From the NCBI GenBank assembly GCA_018262505.1, contig JAGSYV010000058.1:1-40470 (forward strand): 40,470 bases of DNA, given 5' to 3'. Of the stretch, positions 23,587 through 33,087 are shown one piece after another. The position numbers and the translations under genes are program-made. This DNA comes from Pseudomonadota bacterium. GTDB lineage: Bacteria > Pseudomonadota > Alphaproteobacteria > Rhizobiales > Pleomorphomonadaceae. The notes beneath the pieces are model-generated. The model worked only from the letters and a program-made list of their open reading frames with translations. It did no database searches and was not told the DNA's origin. The number at the start of each line of letters is the position of its first letter. Position 1 is the stretch's first letter.

Positions 23587-23883
23587 ATGACGGTCTATTT
23601 TGTCGCCCAGATTCTCGTCGATAATGCGTCCGAATACCAGCACTATCTCGATGCGTGCGACGCGGTGTTCGCCCGCTTCAACGGCGAGTATCTGGCCGTC
23701 GATCCGGCGCCGACCGTGCTGGAGGGCGATTGGCCCTATACGCGCTCGGTGCTGATCCGCTTTCCGAGCGAGGCCGACCTCACCGCCTGGTACAATTCGC
23801 CGGACTATCAGGCGATCGTCGTCCATCGCCTCGGCGGCGCCAAGTGCGACAGCATCGTCGTGCATGGCAAGGACGAGGGATAG
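23587..23883 (+). CDS. DUF1330 family protein
   Basis: A 98-residue cytoplasmic protein with a GGAG site seven bases before ATG 23587. It shows the ferredoxin-like (dimeric alpha-beta barrel) DUF1330 pattern: MTVYFVAQILVDN, a YLAVD/TVLEGDW core, RSVLIRFPSEADLTAWYNSP and DYQAI. The function of the family is not established. It is divergent from nirK, 172 bases away. Confidence 0.88.
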   Translation: MTVYFVAQILVDNASEYQHYLDACDAVFARFNGEYLAVDPAPTVLEGDWPYTRSVLIRFPSEADLTAWYNSPDYQAIVVHRLGGAKCDSIVVHGKDEG

Positions 23884-24023
23884 CGGGCGCCACCCCGAAG
23901 GCGCCGCTCTTGCCGTTCTCTCGGTTCGCGGCTATCTTGATCTTCTGCTTGGCATGAGCCCCGCGCATTCGCGCGGCCGTGGCCGGCGCATTCCCCCATC
24001 ACAGCAAAACTCAGGGATGGCAC

Positions 24024-24563
24024 ATGTGTGACCATTTGTACGTCGTGACCGGTGGCCCCGGCACGGGAAAAAGCACGTTGATCGAAGAGCTTGCGCGGCG
24101 CGGCACCCGGAGCATGCCGGAAGCCGGGCGGGCGATCATCCGCGATCAGGTGGCGATACGCGGGCCGGCCTTGCCGTGGGGCGACCGGGCGCTCTATGCC
24201 GAGCTGATGCTGGGCTGGGAGCTGAGGTCCTACCACGAGGCGGAGGCGATGACCGGGCCGGTGATCATGGATCGCGGCATCCCCGATATCGTCGGCTATC
24301 TCCGGCTGATCGGCCTTGCGGTGCCTGCCCATATCGAGGCGGCGGCGCGGCGGTTTTGCTATAACGGCACGGTTTTTCTCGCCCCCTATTGGGACGCGAT
24401 CTTCACCCAGGACACCGAACGCAAGCAGGACCGGCGGGAGGCCGAGGCGACGGGACGGGTGATGGCCGAGACCTATGCGGGGCTGGGCTACGAGGTGGTT
24501 GAGTTGCCGCGCGTGAGCGTGGAGGCGCGGGCGGACTTCGTGAGGGAGAGGGTGGGGGATTAG
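24024..24563 (+). CDS. P-loop AAA-type ATPase/kinase-like protein
   Basis: 179 residues from ATG 24024 (MCDHLYVVTGGPGTGKST, GGGATGG upstream). The Walker A motif is GGPGTGKS (about 10-17); a likely Walker B or catalytic Asp lies in PVIMDRGIPD. The rest (EAGRAIIRDQ, FLAPYWDAIFTQDTERKQ, and YEVVELPRVSVEARADFV at the end) resembles the AAA_28/NTPase-kinase group of small ATPases, some of which act as nucleoside or metabolite kinases. No precise substrate is known. It converges on hemA, with a gap of 38 bases. Confidence 0.85.
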   Translation: MCDHLYVVTGGPGTGKSTLIEELARRGTRSMPEAGRAIIRDQVAIRGPALPWGDRALYAELMLGWELRSYHEAEAMTGPVIMDRGIPDIVGYLRLIGLAVPAHIEAAARRFCYNGTVFLAPYWDAIFTQDTERKQDRREAEATGRVMAETYAGLGYEVVELPRVSVEARADFVRERVGD

Positions 24564-24601
24564 GGGCGTCGGAGACCTGTATCGGCGCCCTTTGCCCTGG
24601 A

Positions 24602-25822
24602 TCAGGCGTGCCGGATGGCGGGCCAGCCGAGATCGTGGCCGATGGCGACGAGCGCGTCGACGAGCGCGCGCATGTGGGCCTTGGTGTGGAAGGGTGTCGG
24701 CGTGAGGCGCAGCCGCTCCTCTCCGCGCGCCACCGTCGGATAGTTGATCGGCTGGACGTAGATGGCGTGCTCGGCGATGAGCCGCTCCGTGATGCGGCGG
24801 CAGAGATGGGCGTCGCCGACGATGACCGGCAGGATATGGCTCGGCGTGTCGAGCACCGGCAGCCCGGCATCGCGCAGCATCGCCTTGAGGCAGGCGGCGT
24901 TTTTGGCCTGCTGCGCCCGGTCCTCGGGATGGGATCTGACGTGGCGGATGGCGGCGAGCGCGCCGGCCGCCAGATGCGGGCAGAGCGAAGTGGTGAAGAT
25001 GAAGCTTTCGGCCATGCTGCGGATGACGTCGATCAGCAAGGCGGGGCCGCTGACATAGCCGCCGATGACGCCGAACGCCTTGGCGAGCGTGCCTTCGATG
25101 ATGGTCAGGCGGTGGGCGAGGCCGTCGCGCTCGGCGATACCGCCGCCTTGCGGGCCGTAGAGGCCGACGGCGTGGACCTCGTCGAGATAGGTGATGGCGC
25201 CGTGCCGGTCGGCGACATCGCAGAGGGCGGCGATGGGCGCGATGTCGCCATCCATGGAATAGACGCTCTCGAAGGCGACGATCTTGGGGCGAGCCGGATC
25301 GACGGCGCTCATCAGCTCGTTGAGGTGGGCGGCATCGTTGTGGCGGAAGATGTGCTTTTCGGCGCCCGAGCGGCGGATGCCTTCGATCATCGAATTGTGG
25401 TTCTGGGCGTCGGAGAAGATGACGCAGTCGGGCAGGACGCGGCCGAGCGTGCCGAGCGCCGCCAGATTGGAGATCCAGCCGGAAGTGAAGATCAGCGCCG
25501 CTTGCTTGCCGTGGAGATCGGCGAGTTCCGCTTCGAGCGCCACATGCTGGTGGTTGGTGCCGGAAATGTTGCGGGTGCCGCCGGCCCCGGCGCCCGACAG
25601 GTCGATGGCCTGGTGCATGGCGGCGAGCACGTCGGGGTGCTGGCCCATGCCGAGATAGTCGTTGGAACACCAGACGGTGACCTGTTGTCTCTCGCCGTCG
25701 GGCCGGTGCCAGAGCGCGGTCGGGAAGGCGCCGGCCATGCGTTCGAGTTCGGCGAAGGTGCGATAGCGGCCGTCGAGCTTCATGTCGGCGAGCAGTTTTT
25801 CGAAATGCGTCGAGGTGTCCAT
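24602..25822 (-). CDS. hemA: 5-aminolevulinate synthase
   Basis: A PLP enzyme condensing glycine and succinyl-CoA to 5-aminolevulinate, the first committed step of heme synthesis in alphaproteobacteria. 406 residues from Met 25822, the family's normal length. The Gly loop [13 protein letters not shown] is at 78-90, Asp/His cofactor contacts are in [13 protein letters not shown] (211-223), and the PLP-binding lysine is K248 in TLAKAFG, the same position as in the Rhodobacter enzyme. It faces a MocR-type regulator across a gap rich in CATACAT motifs and lies near cytochrome bd genes, major heme consumers. Confidence 0.96.
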   Translation of the reverse strand: MDTSTHFEKLLADMKLDGRYRTFAELERMAGAFPTALWHRPDGERQQVTVWCSNDYLGMGQHPDVLAAMHQAIDLSGAGAGGTRNISGTNHQHVALEAELADLHGKQAALIFTSGWISNLAALGTLGRVLPDCVIFSDAQNHNSMIEGIRRSGAEKHIFRHNDAAHLNELMSAVDPARPKIVAFESVYSMDGDIAPIAALCDVADRHGAITYLDEVHAVGLYGPQGGGIAERDGLAHRLTIIEGTLAKAFGVIGGYVSGPALLIDVIRSMAESFIFTTSLCPHLAAGALAAIRHVRSHPEDRAQQAKNAACLKAMLRDAGLPVLDTPSHILPVIVGDAHLCRRITERLIAEHAIYVQPINYPTVARGEERLRLTPTPFHTKAHMRALVDALVAIGHDLGWPAIRHA

Positions 25823-25877
25823 GGCGGTGGCCTTGTCGATCGAGGTGAGGTGGCTGGAACGGGTGTCGGACGGCCAC

Positions 25878-26040
25878 CATACATGGATGAGGATTTGTGT
25901 ATGCGTCATAGCCATACATTTCAAGGTCCCACTCCCAAGGCCAAAATGCAAGGGCAGCTCGGCGGAACGCCAGTTATGGCGAAACAACGCTTTCTTTTTG
26001 GTTCCATACATGATATAAATGTATGTTTATATGGCATACA
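25878..26040. promoter_or_regulatory. CATACAT operator-like motifs between hemA and the MocR gene
   Basis: CATACAT occurs at 25878-25884, 25913-25919 and 26005-26011, its complement ATGTATG at 26019-26025 (giving a perfect inverted repeat with a 7-base spacer), and CATACA at 26035-26040. The stretch is AT-rich against a GC-rich background. MocR regulators typically bind direct and inverted half-sites in the gap to their divergent target, so this is the likely control region for both genes. Binding is inferred. Confidence 0.6.
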
Positions 26041-26054
26041 CGAATGAGGGCGCC

Positions 26055-27431
26055 ATGTGGAAGCCGCGGTTGATCGAGAGTGCCCGGACCAAGTATCTCG
26101 GCATCGTCGAAGCTCTCGAGTCCGATATCCGCTCCGGGCGGGTGGCGCGCGGCGACCGGCTGCCGGCGCAGCGGACCATCGCCGAGGCGCTGGGTGTCGA
26201 TCTGACGACGGTGACGCGGGCGTTCAACGAGGCTGGGCGGCGCGGGCTGGTGGCGGCGCAGGCCGGGCGGGGCACCTTCATCCGGGGCGCGCTGGACGGC
26301 GAGGGTGGGGATCTCGCCCAGACGCTGATCGATCTCAGCATGAACATCCCGCCGCAGCCGGCGGCGTTCGATTTCCGCAAGCTGCTGCCGCACGGGATTG
26401 CCGGCGTTCTCGGCAACCCGAATGGTCTCTTACGCCTCCACTATCAGGACAGCACCGGGTCGGACCCCGACCGGCATGCCGGCGCCAACTGGCTGGCCCA
26501 GCGCATCGACGGCGTGACGGCCGACCGGGTGGTGGTGGCGAGCGGGGCGCAGAGCGCGCTGTTCGCGGTGAGCGAGATGCTGCTTGATCGTGGTGATGTG
26601 GTGGCCGCCGGGGCGATGACCTATCCGGGGCTGAAAGCCGTGGTCCTGCAGAAAGGGCTGGTGGTCGAACCCCTCGACATGGACGACAAGGGCATCGTTC
26701 CCGAGGCCTTCGAAAAGGCCTGTCGGGAGCGGTCACCGAAGCTGCTCTACGTCATTCCCAGTCTCGACAATCCGACGACGGCGACGCTGCCGGAGGATCG
26801 CCGCCGCGCGCTGGTGGCCATTGCCCGCCAGCATGACGTGGCGATCGTCGAGGACGATCCCTATGCGCCGCTGCTTCCTGACCGCCGGCTGTCGCTGGCC
26901 GAGCTGGCCCCCGACATCACCTGGCATATCGCCACCCTGTCGAAATGCGCGACGCCGGCCTTGAGGGTCGCCTATGTGGTGGCGCCAAGCTCCGCCCTCG
27001 CGCTGCGCCTCGCCGGCGTGCTGCGCGCCACCATCCTGATGGCGCCGCCGCTGATGTCGGCGCTGGTCAGTCGCTGGATTGCCGACGGGGCGCTCAACGA
27101 ACTGGCGCGGGCGATTGGCGAAGAGAACGTCGAGCGGCAAAAGCTGGCCGCTGCCATTCTCGGCGGCACCGACTATGACGCCGATCCGCATGGCCATCAC
27201 CTGTGGCTGCGCCTGCCCGACCATTGGCGCGCCGCCGACTTCGCCGCGCATGCCGACCGGGCCGGCGTCTCCATCGTGGCTGCCTCGGCGTTTGCCACCG
27301 CCGCCAATCCCGTCGAGGCTGTCAGGATCTCGCTCGGCGTCGCCCCCGACCGGGGCGATCTCGAAGACGGGCTGACGCAGCTTGCAAGCCTCATCTCCCA
27401 ACCGACACCCGACACCCGAGCCGTGGTCTGA
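26055..27431 (+). CDS. MocR/GntR-family PLP-dependent transcriptional regulator
   Basis: 458 residues from ATG 26055 (GAGGGC upstream; the ATG 12 codons earlier is in the operator region). An N-terminal winged helix of GntR type (about 10-80: [40 protein letters not shown]) is followed by an aminotransferase-fold domain of about 350 residues, with the PLP lysine K297 in [10 protein letters not shown] and [12 protein letters not shown]. Such proteins sense amino acids or PLP. Divergent orientation to hemA suggests it controls aminolevulinate synthesis, perhaps sensing PLP or glycine; that is inference. Confidence 0.92.
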   Translation: MWKPRLIESARTKYLGIVEALESDIRSGRVARGDRLPAQRTIAEALGVDLTTVTRAFNEAGRRGLVAAQAGRGTFIRGALDGEGGDLAQTLIDLSMNIPPQPAAFDFRKLLPHGIAGVLGNPNGLLRLHYQDSTGSDPDRHAGANWLAQRIDGVTADRVVVASGAQSALFAVSEMLLDRGDVVAAGAMTYPGLKAVVLQKGLVVEPLDMDDKGIVPEAFEKACRERSPKLLYVIPSLDNPTTATLPEDRRRALVAIARQHDVAIVEDDPYAPLLPDRRLSLAELAPDITWHIATLSKCATPALRVAYVVAPSSALALRLAGVLRATILMAPPLMSALVSRWIADGALNELARAIGEENVERQKLAAAILGGTDYDADPHGHHLWLRLPDHWRAADFAAHADRAGVSIVAASAFATAANPVEAVRISLGVAPDRGDLEDGLTQLASLISQPTPDTRAVV

Positions 27432-27492
27432 AAGCCATGCGTCAATTCAAAACCGCCGTCGGCACTGTTTCATCCTCGAAGGAGGGTTCGTC

Positions 27493-28908
27493 ATGTTCGG
27501 TCTGACAGCGCTGGAACTGGCCCGTATCCAGTTTGGCTTCACCGTATCCTTCCACATCATCTTTCCGGCGATCACCATCGGCCTTGCCAGCTATCTGGCG
27601 GTGCTTGAGGGGCTGTGGCTGTGGAAGAAGGATGTCGTTTATCGCGACCTCTATCATTTCTGGTCGAAGATCTTCGCCGTCAACTTCGCCATGGGCGTCG
27701 TCTCCGGCCTGGTGATGGCCTATCAGTTCGGCACCAACTGGAGCTATTTCTCCTCCTTCGCCGGCTCGATCACCGGCCCGCTGCTCGCCTACGAGGTGCT
27801 GACCGCCTTCTTCCTGGAAGCGGGTTTCCTCGGCGTGATGCTGTTCGGCTGGAACAAGGTGGGGCCGGGGCTGCATTTGTTTGCCACCATCATGGTGGCG
27901 ATCGGCACGCTGATTTCCGCCACCTGGATCCTTGCCTCCAACAGCTGGATGCAGACGCCGCAGGGCTATGAGATCGTCAACAACGTGGTGGTGCCGGTCG
28001 ACTGGCTGAAGGTGATCTTCAACCCGTCCTTCCCCTATCGCCTCGCCCACATGGTGGTGGCAGCCTTCCTGTCGACCGGCCTGTTCGTCGGGGCGTCCGG
28101 CGCCTGGCATCTTCTGAGGCGCAACGACACGCCGCGCATCCGCACCATGTTCTCCATGGCGATGTGGATGGTGCTGATCGTGACGCCGCTGCAGATCTTC
28201 GTCGGCGACCTGCACGGCCTCAACACGCTGGAGCACCAGCCGGCCAAGGTGGCGGCGATGGAAGGCCACTGGCGCAACGAGCCGGGCGCCGGCGTGCCGC
28301 TGATCCTGTTCGGCCTGCCGGACATGGAGGGCGAGGTGACGCGCTACAAGCTGGAAATTCCCCGGCTCGGCGGCCTCATCCTCACCCACAGCCTCGACGG
28401 CCAGTACAAGGGCCTCAGCGAGTTCCCCAAAGAGGACCGGCCCAATTCGGCGGTGGTGTTCTGGTCGTTCCGCGTCATGGTCGGCCTGGGCATGCTGATG
28501 CTGCTGCTCGGCGTCTGGAGCGCCTGGCTGCGCTGGCGCGGCGCCTTCTTCGCACAGCCCTGGTTCCTGCGCTTTGCCACGGCGATGGGGCCATCGGGGC
28601 TGATCGCCATTCTGGCCGGCTGGTACACCACGGAAATCGGCCGTCTGCCGTGGGTGGTCTATGGCGTGATGCGCACCAAGGACGCCGTCTCCAACCACTC
28701 GGCGCCGGTGCTGTCGGCGACGCTGATCGTGTTCATCGTCATGTATTTCGCGGTGTTCGGCACCGGCGTCAGCTACATGCTGAAGCTGATTGCCAAGGGC
28801 CCGGCCGAGAGCGAGGACGAGCACACCCCGCACGAGGCGGGCCAATCGCCACGGCCGGCCCGGCCGCTGTCGGCGGCGCCCGACGACATCGATCCGTCGA
28901 TCAACTGA
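27493..28908 (+). CDS. cydA: Cytochrome bd ubiquinol oxidase subunit I
   Basis: The inner-membrane quinol oxidase subunit carrying hemes b558, b595 and d; it reduces oxygen to water with high affinity. 471 residues, GAAGGAGGG before ATG 27493. The axial His is H21 (VSFHIIFPA), the quinol-binding loop GRLPW follows GWYTTEI, and about nine TM helices are visible. The Q-loop is short, as in the cyanide-insensitive (CioA-like) branch. The C-terminal tail is polar (ESEDEHTPHEAG). First gene of cydAB plus a small subunit; cydDC is not in the window. Confidence 0.95.
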   Translation: MFGLTALELARIQFGFTVSFHIIFPAITIGLASYLAVLEGLWLWKKDVVYRDLYHFWSKIFAVNFAMGVVSGLVMAYQFGTNWSYFSSFAGSITGPLLAYEVLTAFFLEAGFLGVMLFGWNKVGPGLHLFATIMVAIGTLISATWILASNSWMQTPQGYEIVNNVVVPVDWLKVIFNPSFPYRLAHMVVAAFLSTGLFVGASGAWHLLRRNDTPRIRTMFSMAMWMVLIVTPLQIFVGDLHGLNTLEHQPAKVAAMEGHWRNEPGAGVPLILFGLPDMEGEVTRYKLEIPRLGGLILTHSLDGQYKGLSEFPKEDRPNSAVVFWSFRVMVGLGMLMLLLGVWSAWLRWRGAFFAQPWFLRFATAMGPSGLIAILAGWYTTEIGRLPWVVYGVMRTKDAVSNHSAPVLSATLIVFIVMYFAVFGTGVSYMLKLIAKGPAESEDEHTPHEAGQSPRPARPLSAAPDDIDPSIN

Positions 28909-28920
28909 GGAGGATAAACC

Positions 28921-29928
28921 ATGGGCATCGATCTTCCTCTTCTGTGGGCCATCGTCATCGGCTTCGGCCTGATGATGTACGTGATCATGGATGGCTTCGA
29001 TCTCGGCATCGGCATCCTGTTCCCCTTCGTGCGCGAGCGCGAGGATCGCGACACGATGATCAACAGCGTGGCGCCGGTGTGGGACGGCAACGAAACCTGG
29101 CTGGTGCTGGGCGCCGCCGCCCTGATGGCCGCCTTTCCCATGGCCTACGCGGTGATCCTCAGCGCGCTCTACCTGCCGCTGATGCTGATGCTGGCCGGGC
29201 TGATCTGGCGCGGCGTCGCCTTCGAGTTCCGCTTCAAGGCCGACGAAAGCCACAAGCCGTTCTGGGACAAGGCGTTCATCTGGGGCTCGTATATCGCCAC
29301 CTTCTCGCAAGGGGTGGCGCTCGGGGCGTTCATCAACGGCTTCGAGGTGCAGAGTGGCGCCTATGCCGGCGGTGTGTTCGACTGGCTGACGCCGTTCAGC
29401 CTGTTCACCGGGCTCGGCCTCGTCATCGCCTACGCGCTGCTCGGTTCGACCTGGCTGGTGATGAAGACCGAGGGCGGCCTGCAGCGGCGCATGCGCGAGC
29501 TCGGCCGGCCGATCACGATGGCGGTGTTGGTCTCGATCGTCGTGGTCAGCATCTGGACGCCGCTCGGCCATCCGGACATCGCGGTGCGCTGGTTCTCGCT
29601 GCCCAACCTCATCTATCTGGCGCCGGTACCGGTGCTGGTGGCGCTGGCGAGCCGGCTGCTGATCAACACGCTCAACGGCGAGACCCACGCAGCGCCCTTC
29701 GTGCTGTCGCTGGCGCTGTTGTTCCTCGGCTATTCCGGGCTGGCGATCAGCCTGTGGCCGAACATCATTCCGCCGGGGATCTCGATCTGGGCGGCGGCGT
29801 CGCCGCCCCAGAGCATGGGCTTTGCCCTGGTGGGCGCGCTGTTCATCATCCCCTTCATCCTCGCCTACACCGCGTGGTCCTACTACGTGTTCCGCGGCAA
29901 GGTGAAGGCGGGCGAGGGGTATCATTGA
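28921..29928 (+). CDS. cydB: Cytochrome bd ubiquinol oxidase subunit II
   Basis: The second core membrane subunit of the bd oxidase, 335 residues, eight or so TM helices. The family start GIDLPLLWAIVIGFGLMMYV and the conserved DGFDLGIGILFPFV and WDGNETWLVLGAAALMAAFP segments are present. It begins 12 bases after cydA with GAGGA upstream, and its stop overlaps the start of the small third subunit (ATGA). Confidence 0.95.
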   Translation: MGIDLPLLWAIVIGFGLMMYVIMDGFDLGIGILFPFVREREDRDTMINSVAPVWDGNETWLVLGAAALMAAFPMAYAVILSALYLPLMLMLAGLIWRGVAFEFRFKADESHKPFWDKAFIWGSYIATFSQGVALGAFINGFEVQSGAYAGGVFDWLTPFSLFTGLGLVIAYALLGSTWLVMKTEGGLQRRMRELGRPITMAVLVSIVVVSIWTPLGHPDIAVRWFSLPNLIYLAPVPVLVALASRLLINTLNGETHAAPFVLSLALLFLGYSGLAISLWPNIIPPGISIWAAASPPQSMGFALVGALFIIPFILAYTAWSYYVFRGKVKAGEGYH

Positions 29929-30071
29929 TGGCCGGCGAAAAGGCGACCAAGGGGCTGTGGTTCCGCCGCGTCGGCTGGCTCTTCGCCATCTGGGCCGGCA
30001 GCATCCTGGCGCTCGGCGTCGTTGCGCTGATGTTCCGCCTGCTGATGAATCTCGCCGGCATGAAAGGCTGA
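29928..30071 (+). CDS. Small bd-oxidase-associated membrane protein (DUF2474/CydX-like)
   Basis: A 47-residue protein starting at ATG 29928, overlapping the cydB stop by one base. A short basic N-terminus (MAGEKATKGLWFRRVGW) is followed by a single TM helix (about 18-40, FAIWAGSILALGVVALMF). Position and shape match DUF2474, the small protein found after cydB in alpha- and betaproteobacteria, presumably the functional counterpart of CydX, which stabilises the hemes of bd oxidases. Confidence 0.85.
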   Translation: MAGEKATKGLWFRRVGWLFAIWAGSILALGVVALMFRLLMNLAGMKG

Positions 30072-30093
30072 TCGATGGGATGCTCTGGCGCTC

Positions 30094-30996
30094 TCACACC
30101 TCCGGCATCCGCCGGACGCTCTCCGTCATGAAATCCACGAACGTCCGCACCTTGGCCGAGAGGTATTTGCGGCTGGGGTAGACGGCGTAGAGGGTCACCG
30201 AGAGGTTGACGGTGTCGGGCATGATGAGTTCGAGCCGCCCTGCCGCGATGTCGGCGGCGGCCATCCAGGTGGGCAGGAACACCATGCCCATGCCGGCGAG
30301 GGCGGACAGGTGGAGCACCGTTTCGTTTTCGCTCAGCATGACGACGCGGAGGGCGACTTTGCGTGGTCCGTCCGGACCCCGCAGCATCAGGCTGTCGCCG
30401 GGGTTGATGCCGCTGAAGCGCAGCATGGCGTGGCCGTTGAGATCGTCGATCTCCAGGGGGCGGCCGGTGCGCTTGAGATAGTCGGGCGAGGCCATCAGGC
30501 GGAAGTCGATGTCCATGATCGGCCGGGCGATCAGGCCGGGGTCCAGTCGGTCGGGCTGGGTGGCGCGCAGCGCGAGGTCGAAGCCCTCGTCGACCAGGTT
30601 GACGATGCGGCCGGAGAGGTCGAGGTCGAGGCAGACGTCGGGGTAGCGGCGGTTGTAGTCGGCCATCCGGTCGACGAAGAAAGTGCTGGCGATCCACACC
30701 GGGGCGCTGAGCTTGAGGATGCCGCGCGGCGCCAGCGTGGCGTTGCCGATCGCCGCCTCCACCTCATCGAGGCTCTCAAGCATCTGCCGGGTCTGGGCGA
30801 AATACAGCGTGCCGGCCTCGGTGAGGCTGACGCGCCGGCTGGTGCGGTTGAGGAGGCGGCTGCCGAGCCGGCTTTCCAACTGCGAGACGTGCTTGCTCGC
30901 CATGGCCGGCGAGACGCCGAGGCGGTCGGCGGCGGCGGTGAAGCTCTTGAGTTCGGCGACGGCGCAGAACACCCGGAGGCTGGTCAATGTGTCCAT
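30094..30996 (-). CDS. LysR-family transcriptional regulator
   Basis: 300 residues. An N-terminal winged helix-turn-helix (1-60: FCAVAELKSFTAAADRLGVS, ASKHVSQLESRLGSRLLNRT) is followed by a periplasmic-binding-protein-like effector domain (about 90-295). It belongs by appearance to the group with DxRLT-like specificity loops (RATQPDRLDPGLIARPI). It is divergent from the dioxygenase/DoxX pair, which it probably regulates. Direct repeats of GATCATCAACA (30998-31008 and 31012-31022) lie just upstream of its start. Confidence 0.92.
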   Translation of the reverse strand: MDTLTSLRVFCAVAELKSFTAAADRLGVSPAMASKHVSQLESRLGSRLLNRTSRRVSLTEAGTLYFAQTRQMLESLDEVEAAIGNATLAPRGILKLSAPVWIASTFFVDRMADYNRRYPDVCLDLDLSGRIVNLVDEGFDLALRATQPDRLDPGLIARPIMDIDFRLMASPDYLKRTGRPLEIDDLNGHAMLRFSGINPGDSLMLRGPDGPRKVALRVVMLSENETVLHLSALAGMGMVFLPTWMAAADIAAGRLELIMPDTVNLSVTLYAVYPSRKYLSAKVRTFVDFMTESVRRMPEV

Positions 30997-30997
30997 G

Positions 30998-31022
30998 GAT
31001 CATCAACACCTGATCATCAACA
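30998..31022. promoter_or_regulatory. Direct repeats upstream of the LysR gene
   Basis: GATCATCAACA occurs twice with a 14-base period, two bases before the LysR start codon in the divergent gap. This may be part of the LysR autoregulatory site. The evidence is limited to repetition and location. Confidence 0.4.
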
Positions 31023-31136
31023 TTGGGGAAATGGTTCTTCAATATTCGGCAGATTGATCCTTGTTTGGGAAAAGATCAATCTTCGGACAACAAGAGCGGC
31101 GGCGACGCCGTTCATTCCCTCTCAAGGGCGATCCCG

Positions 31137-31964
31137 ATGTCCGCTTCCCGACTCCCCACCTATTTCATCAGCCATGGCGGTGGCCCCTGGCCCTACATGA
31201 CCGGCGAGTTCCGCCGCAATTTCGATGTGCTGGAGCGCTCGCTCGTCGACATGCGCCTTGAGCTCGGCGACAAGCCGAAGGCCATCCTGGTGGTCACCGG
31301 CCATTGGGAAACGCGGGGCCTGGCCATTTCCTCGGGCGTCCAGCCGGGCATGGTCTACGACTATTACGGCTTCCCCGACTATCTCTACCACATCGCCTAC
31401 AAGGCGCCCGGCTCGCCGGAATTGGCGGGGCGCGTGCGGCAGTTGCTCAGCGCTGGCGGCATCGAGGCGACGCTCGATCCGACGCGCGGCTTCGACCACG
31501 GCACCTTCTCCATCCTGAAGCCGCTCTACCCCGACGAGGACGTGCCGGTGGTGCAGCTGTCGCTGGATGCCAGCCTCGATCCGGCGCTGCATCTGGCGGT
31601 GGGCCGGGCGCTGGCACCCTTGCGCGATGAGGGCGTGCTGATCGTCGGCAGCGGCCTCAGCTATCACAACCTGCCGGCCATGCGCGGCACCAGCGGGCAC
31701 GAGCCGTCGCGCCGCTTCGACGCCTGGCTCACGGAAACGCTGGTCGAGGGATCGAGCGAGGCGCGCACCCAACGCCTCATCGGCTGGGAAAAGGCGCCGG
31801 CCGCCCGCGCCGCCCATCCGCGTGAAGACCACCTGATCCCGCTGATGGTGGTGGTGGGCGCCGCCGAAAGCGAGCTGGGGGCTGTCACATACCATCAGAC
31901 GGATTTCTTCGGCGGGCTGACCGCGTCGAGTTTCCGTTTTGGAAAAGTGCCCGAGGCTGCCTGA
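31137..31964 (+). CDS. Class III extradiol dioxygenase, DODA-type
   Basis: 275 residues from ATG 31137; the upstream frame is non-coding. It resembles the 4,5-DOPA dioxygenase family: a single-domain LigB fold with Zn/Fe His ligands in YFISHGGGPW (H13), VTGHWE and RGFDHGTF, plus SGLSYHNL and the final AVTYHQTD. Bacterial members open catechol-type rings; the native substrate is usually unknown. Forms a likely operon with the DoxX gene 49 bases downstream and is divergent from a LysR regulator, a common arrangement for redox or aromatic stress genes. Confidence 0.92.
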   Translation: MSASRLPTYFISHGGGPWPYMTGEFRRNFDVLERSLVDMRLELGDKPKAILVVTGHWETRGLAISSGVQPGMVYDYYGFPDYLYHIAYKAPGSPELAGRVRQLLSAGGIEATLDPTRGFDHGTFSILKPLYPDEDVPVVQLSLDASLDPALHLAVGRALAPLRDEGVLIVGSGLSYHNLPAMRGTSGHEPSRRFDAWLTETLVEGSSEARTQRLIGWEKAPAARAAHPREDHLIPLMVVVGAAESELGAVTYHQTDFFGGLTASSFRFGKVPEAA

Positions 31965-32013
31965 AAACCTGCCCCCCTTGACCCCACAAACCTAACCACC
32001 CTGGAGACCTCCC

Positions 32014-32415
32014 ATGCTTGATACATCCGTCTGGGGCCCGCGCGCCCTCGCCGTCCTCCGCGTCATCACCGCGCTCTTGTTCCTTGAGCACGCCACCATG
32101 AAGTTCTTCTCCTTCCCGGTGGGCATGGGAATGGGCGATGGCCCGCTGCCGACGCTGATCGTGGTGGCCGGCGCCATCGAGATCATTGCCGGGCTGTTGA
32201 TCATCACCGGCTTGTATGCCCGCATCGCCGCCTTCATCGCCTCGGGCGAAATGGCCATCGCCTATTTCATGGCCCATGCGCCGAGTAGCTTCTGGCCGGC
32301 CGTGAACCATGGCGAGTCGGCCATCCTGTTCTGCTTCATCTTCCTGTACATCGCCGCCGCTGGCGCCGGCGCCTGGTCGGCCGACAACGTCCGCGCCGCC
32401 GCCAAGGCGGTCTGA
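32014..32415 (+). CDS. DoxX family membrane protein
   Basis: 133 residues, with GGAGACC seven bases upstream of the ATG. Four TM helices typical of DoxX/SURF4-like proteins: ALAVLRVITALLFLEHATMK, LIVVAGAIEIIAGLLIITG, AAFIASGEMAIAYFMAHAP and ILFCFIFLYIAAAGAG. The family is linked to quinol or thiosulfate oxidation and redox stress, but the role of this member is unknown. It is probably co-transcribed with the DODA gene. Confidence 0.9.
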   Translation: MLDTSVWGPRALAVLRVITALLFLEHATMKFFSFPVGMGMGDGPLPTLIVVAGAIEIIAGLLIITGLYARIAAFIASGEMAIAYFMAHAPSSFWPAVNHGESAILFCFIFLYIAAAGAGAWSADNVRAAAKAV

Positions 32416-32504
32416 CGGCATCGCCAATCTCTTGGGCGACGAATGACGAAGGGCGCCGCCGCCATGGCCGCGCCCTTTTGTCATCGGTGGGTTCTGGAGA
32501 TTGA

Positions 32505-32870
32505 TATCGGCCGAGGGCTCCATTCTGCCCGAGGTCCTCTGCCTGCGCAGAGGATGGCAATTTATATATATAAAACAAACGCGTAGCGGTTTGCGCGCCC
32601 TCCCATAAGGTGTCATCCTCTGCGCAGGCAGAGGACCTCGGGCAGAATGGGGCGGATGGCCGATATAGGTCTCCAAGCACGGGCGGGGCCCTATATTTCC
32701 CCCGTGCCCTTTCCGGCCCGAGGTCCCCCGCCTTCGCGGAGGATGGCAATTTATATATATGAAACAAACACGTAGCGGTTTGTACGCCCTCCCATAGGTG
32801 TCATCCTCTGCGCAGGCAGAGGACCTCAGGCAGAATGGGGCGGACGGCTGATATAGGTCTCCAAGCACAG
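32505..32870. repeat. Two two-armed palindromic repeat units
   Basis: Unit 1 arms are at 32524-32559 and 32611-32648; unit 2 arms at 32714-32749 and 32799-32834. Both have the AT-rich part next to the left arm (ATTTATATATATRAAACAAA) and then a CGTAGCGGTTTG.RCGCCCTCCC stretch, that is, the same centre orientation as units 1-2 of the 16-kb array. The following 32871-33087 holds no recognised element apart from the ABC operon's ribosome-binding site. Confidence 0.8.
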
Positions 32871-33087
32871 TCGGCGCCCTTTTTGTTGCGGATCTCGTGC
32901 CGCGCGGAGGGGCGAGCGGGCGGCTTTACGGCGAGGGACTCGGCGATTGACGCTGCGGTTTCTCCAGCGTTATATAGTTCATAGTATAGCGAATTTCCGA
33001 GGTTTTATGCGCCGTTGCCATCGGTCAGGCCGATTGGCGAAGGAACGGGATCGGCTTGCCTTGCCCCTCCCGCAACAGGAGATTGCA

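Noticed and set aside
24608..26047. 479-codon open frame opposite hemA
   Set aside because: Antisense shadow; hemA has full catalytic motifs including K248.
27442..29925. 827-codon open frame opposite cydA and cydB
   Set aside because: Antisense shadow of two clearly conserved oxidase genes; no protein family features.
32871..33087. Riboswitch upstream of the NMT1-type ABC operon (for example TPP)
   Set aside because: No CUGAGA or other conserved riboswitch core could be found in the leader.
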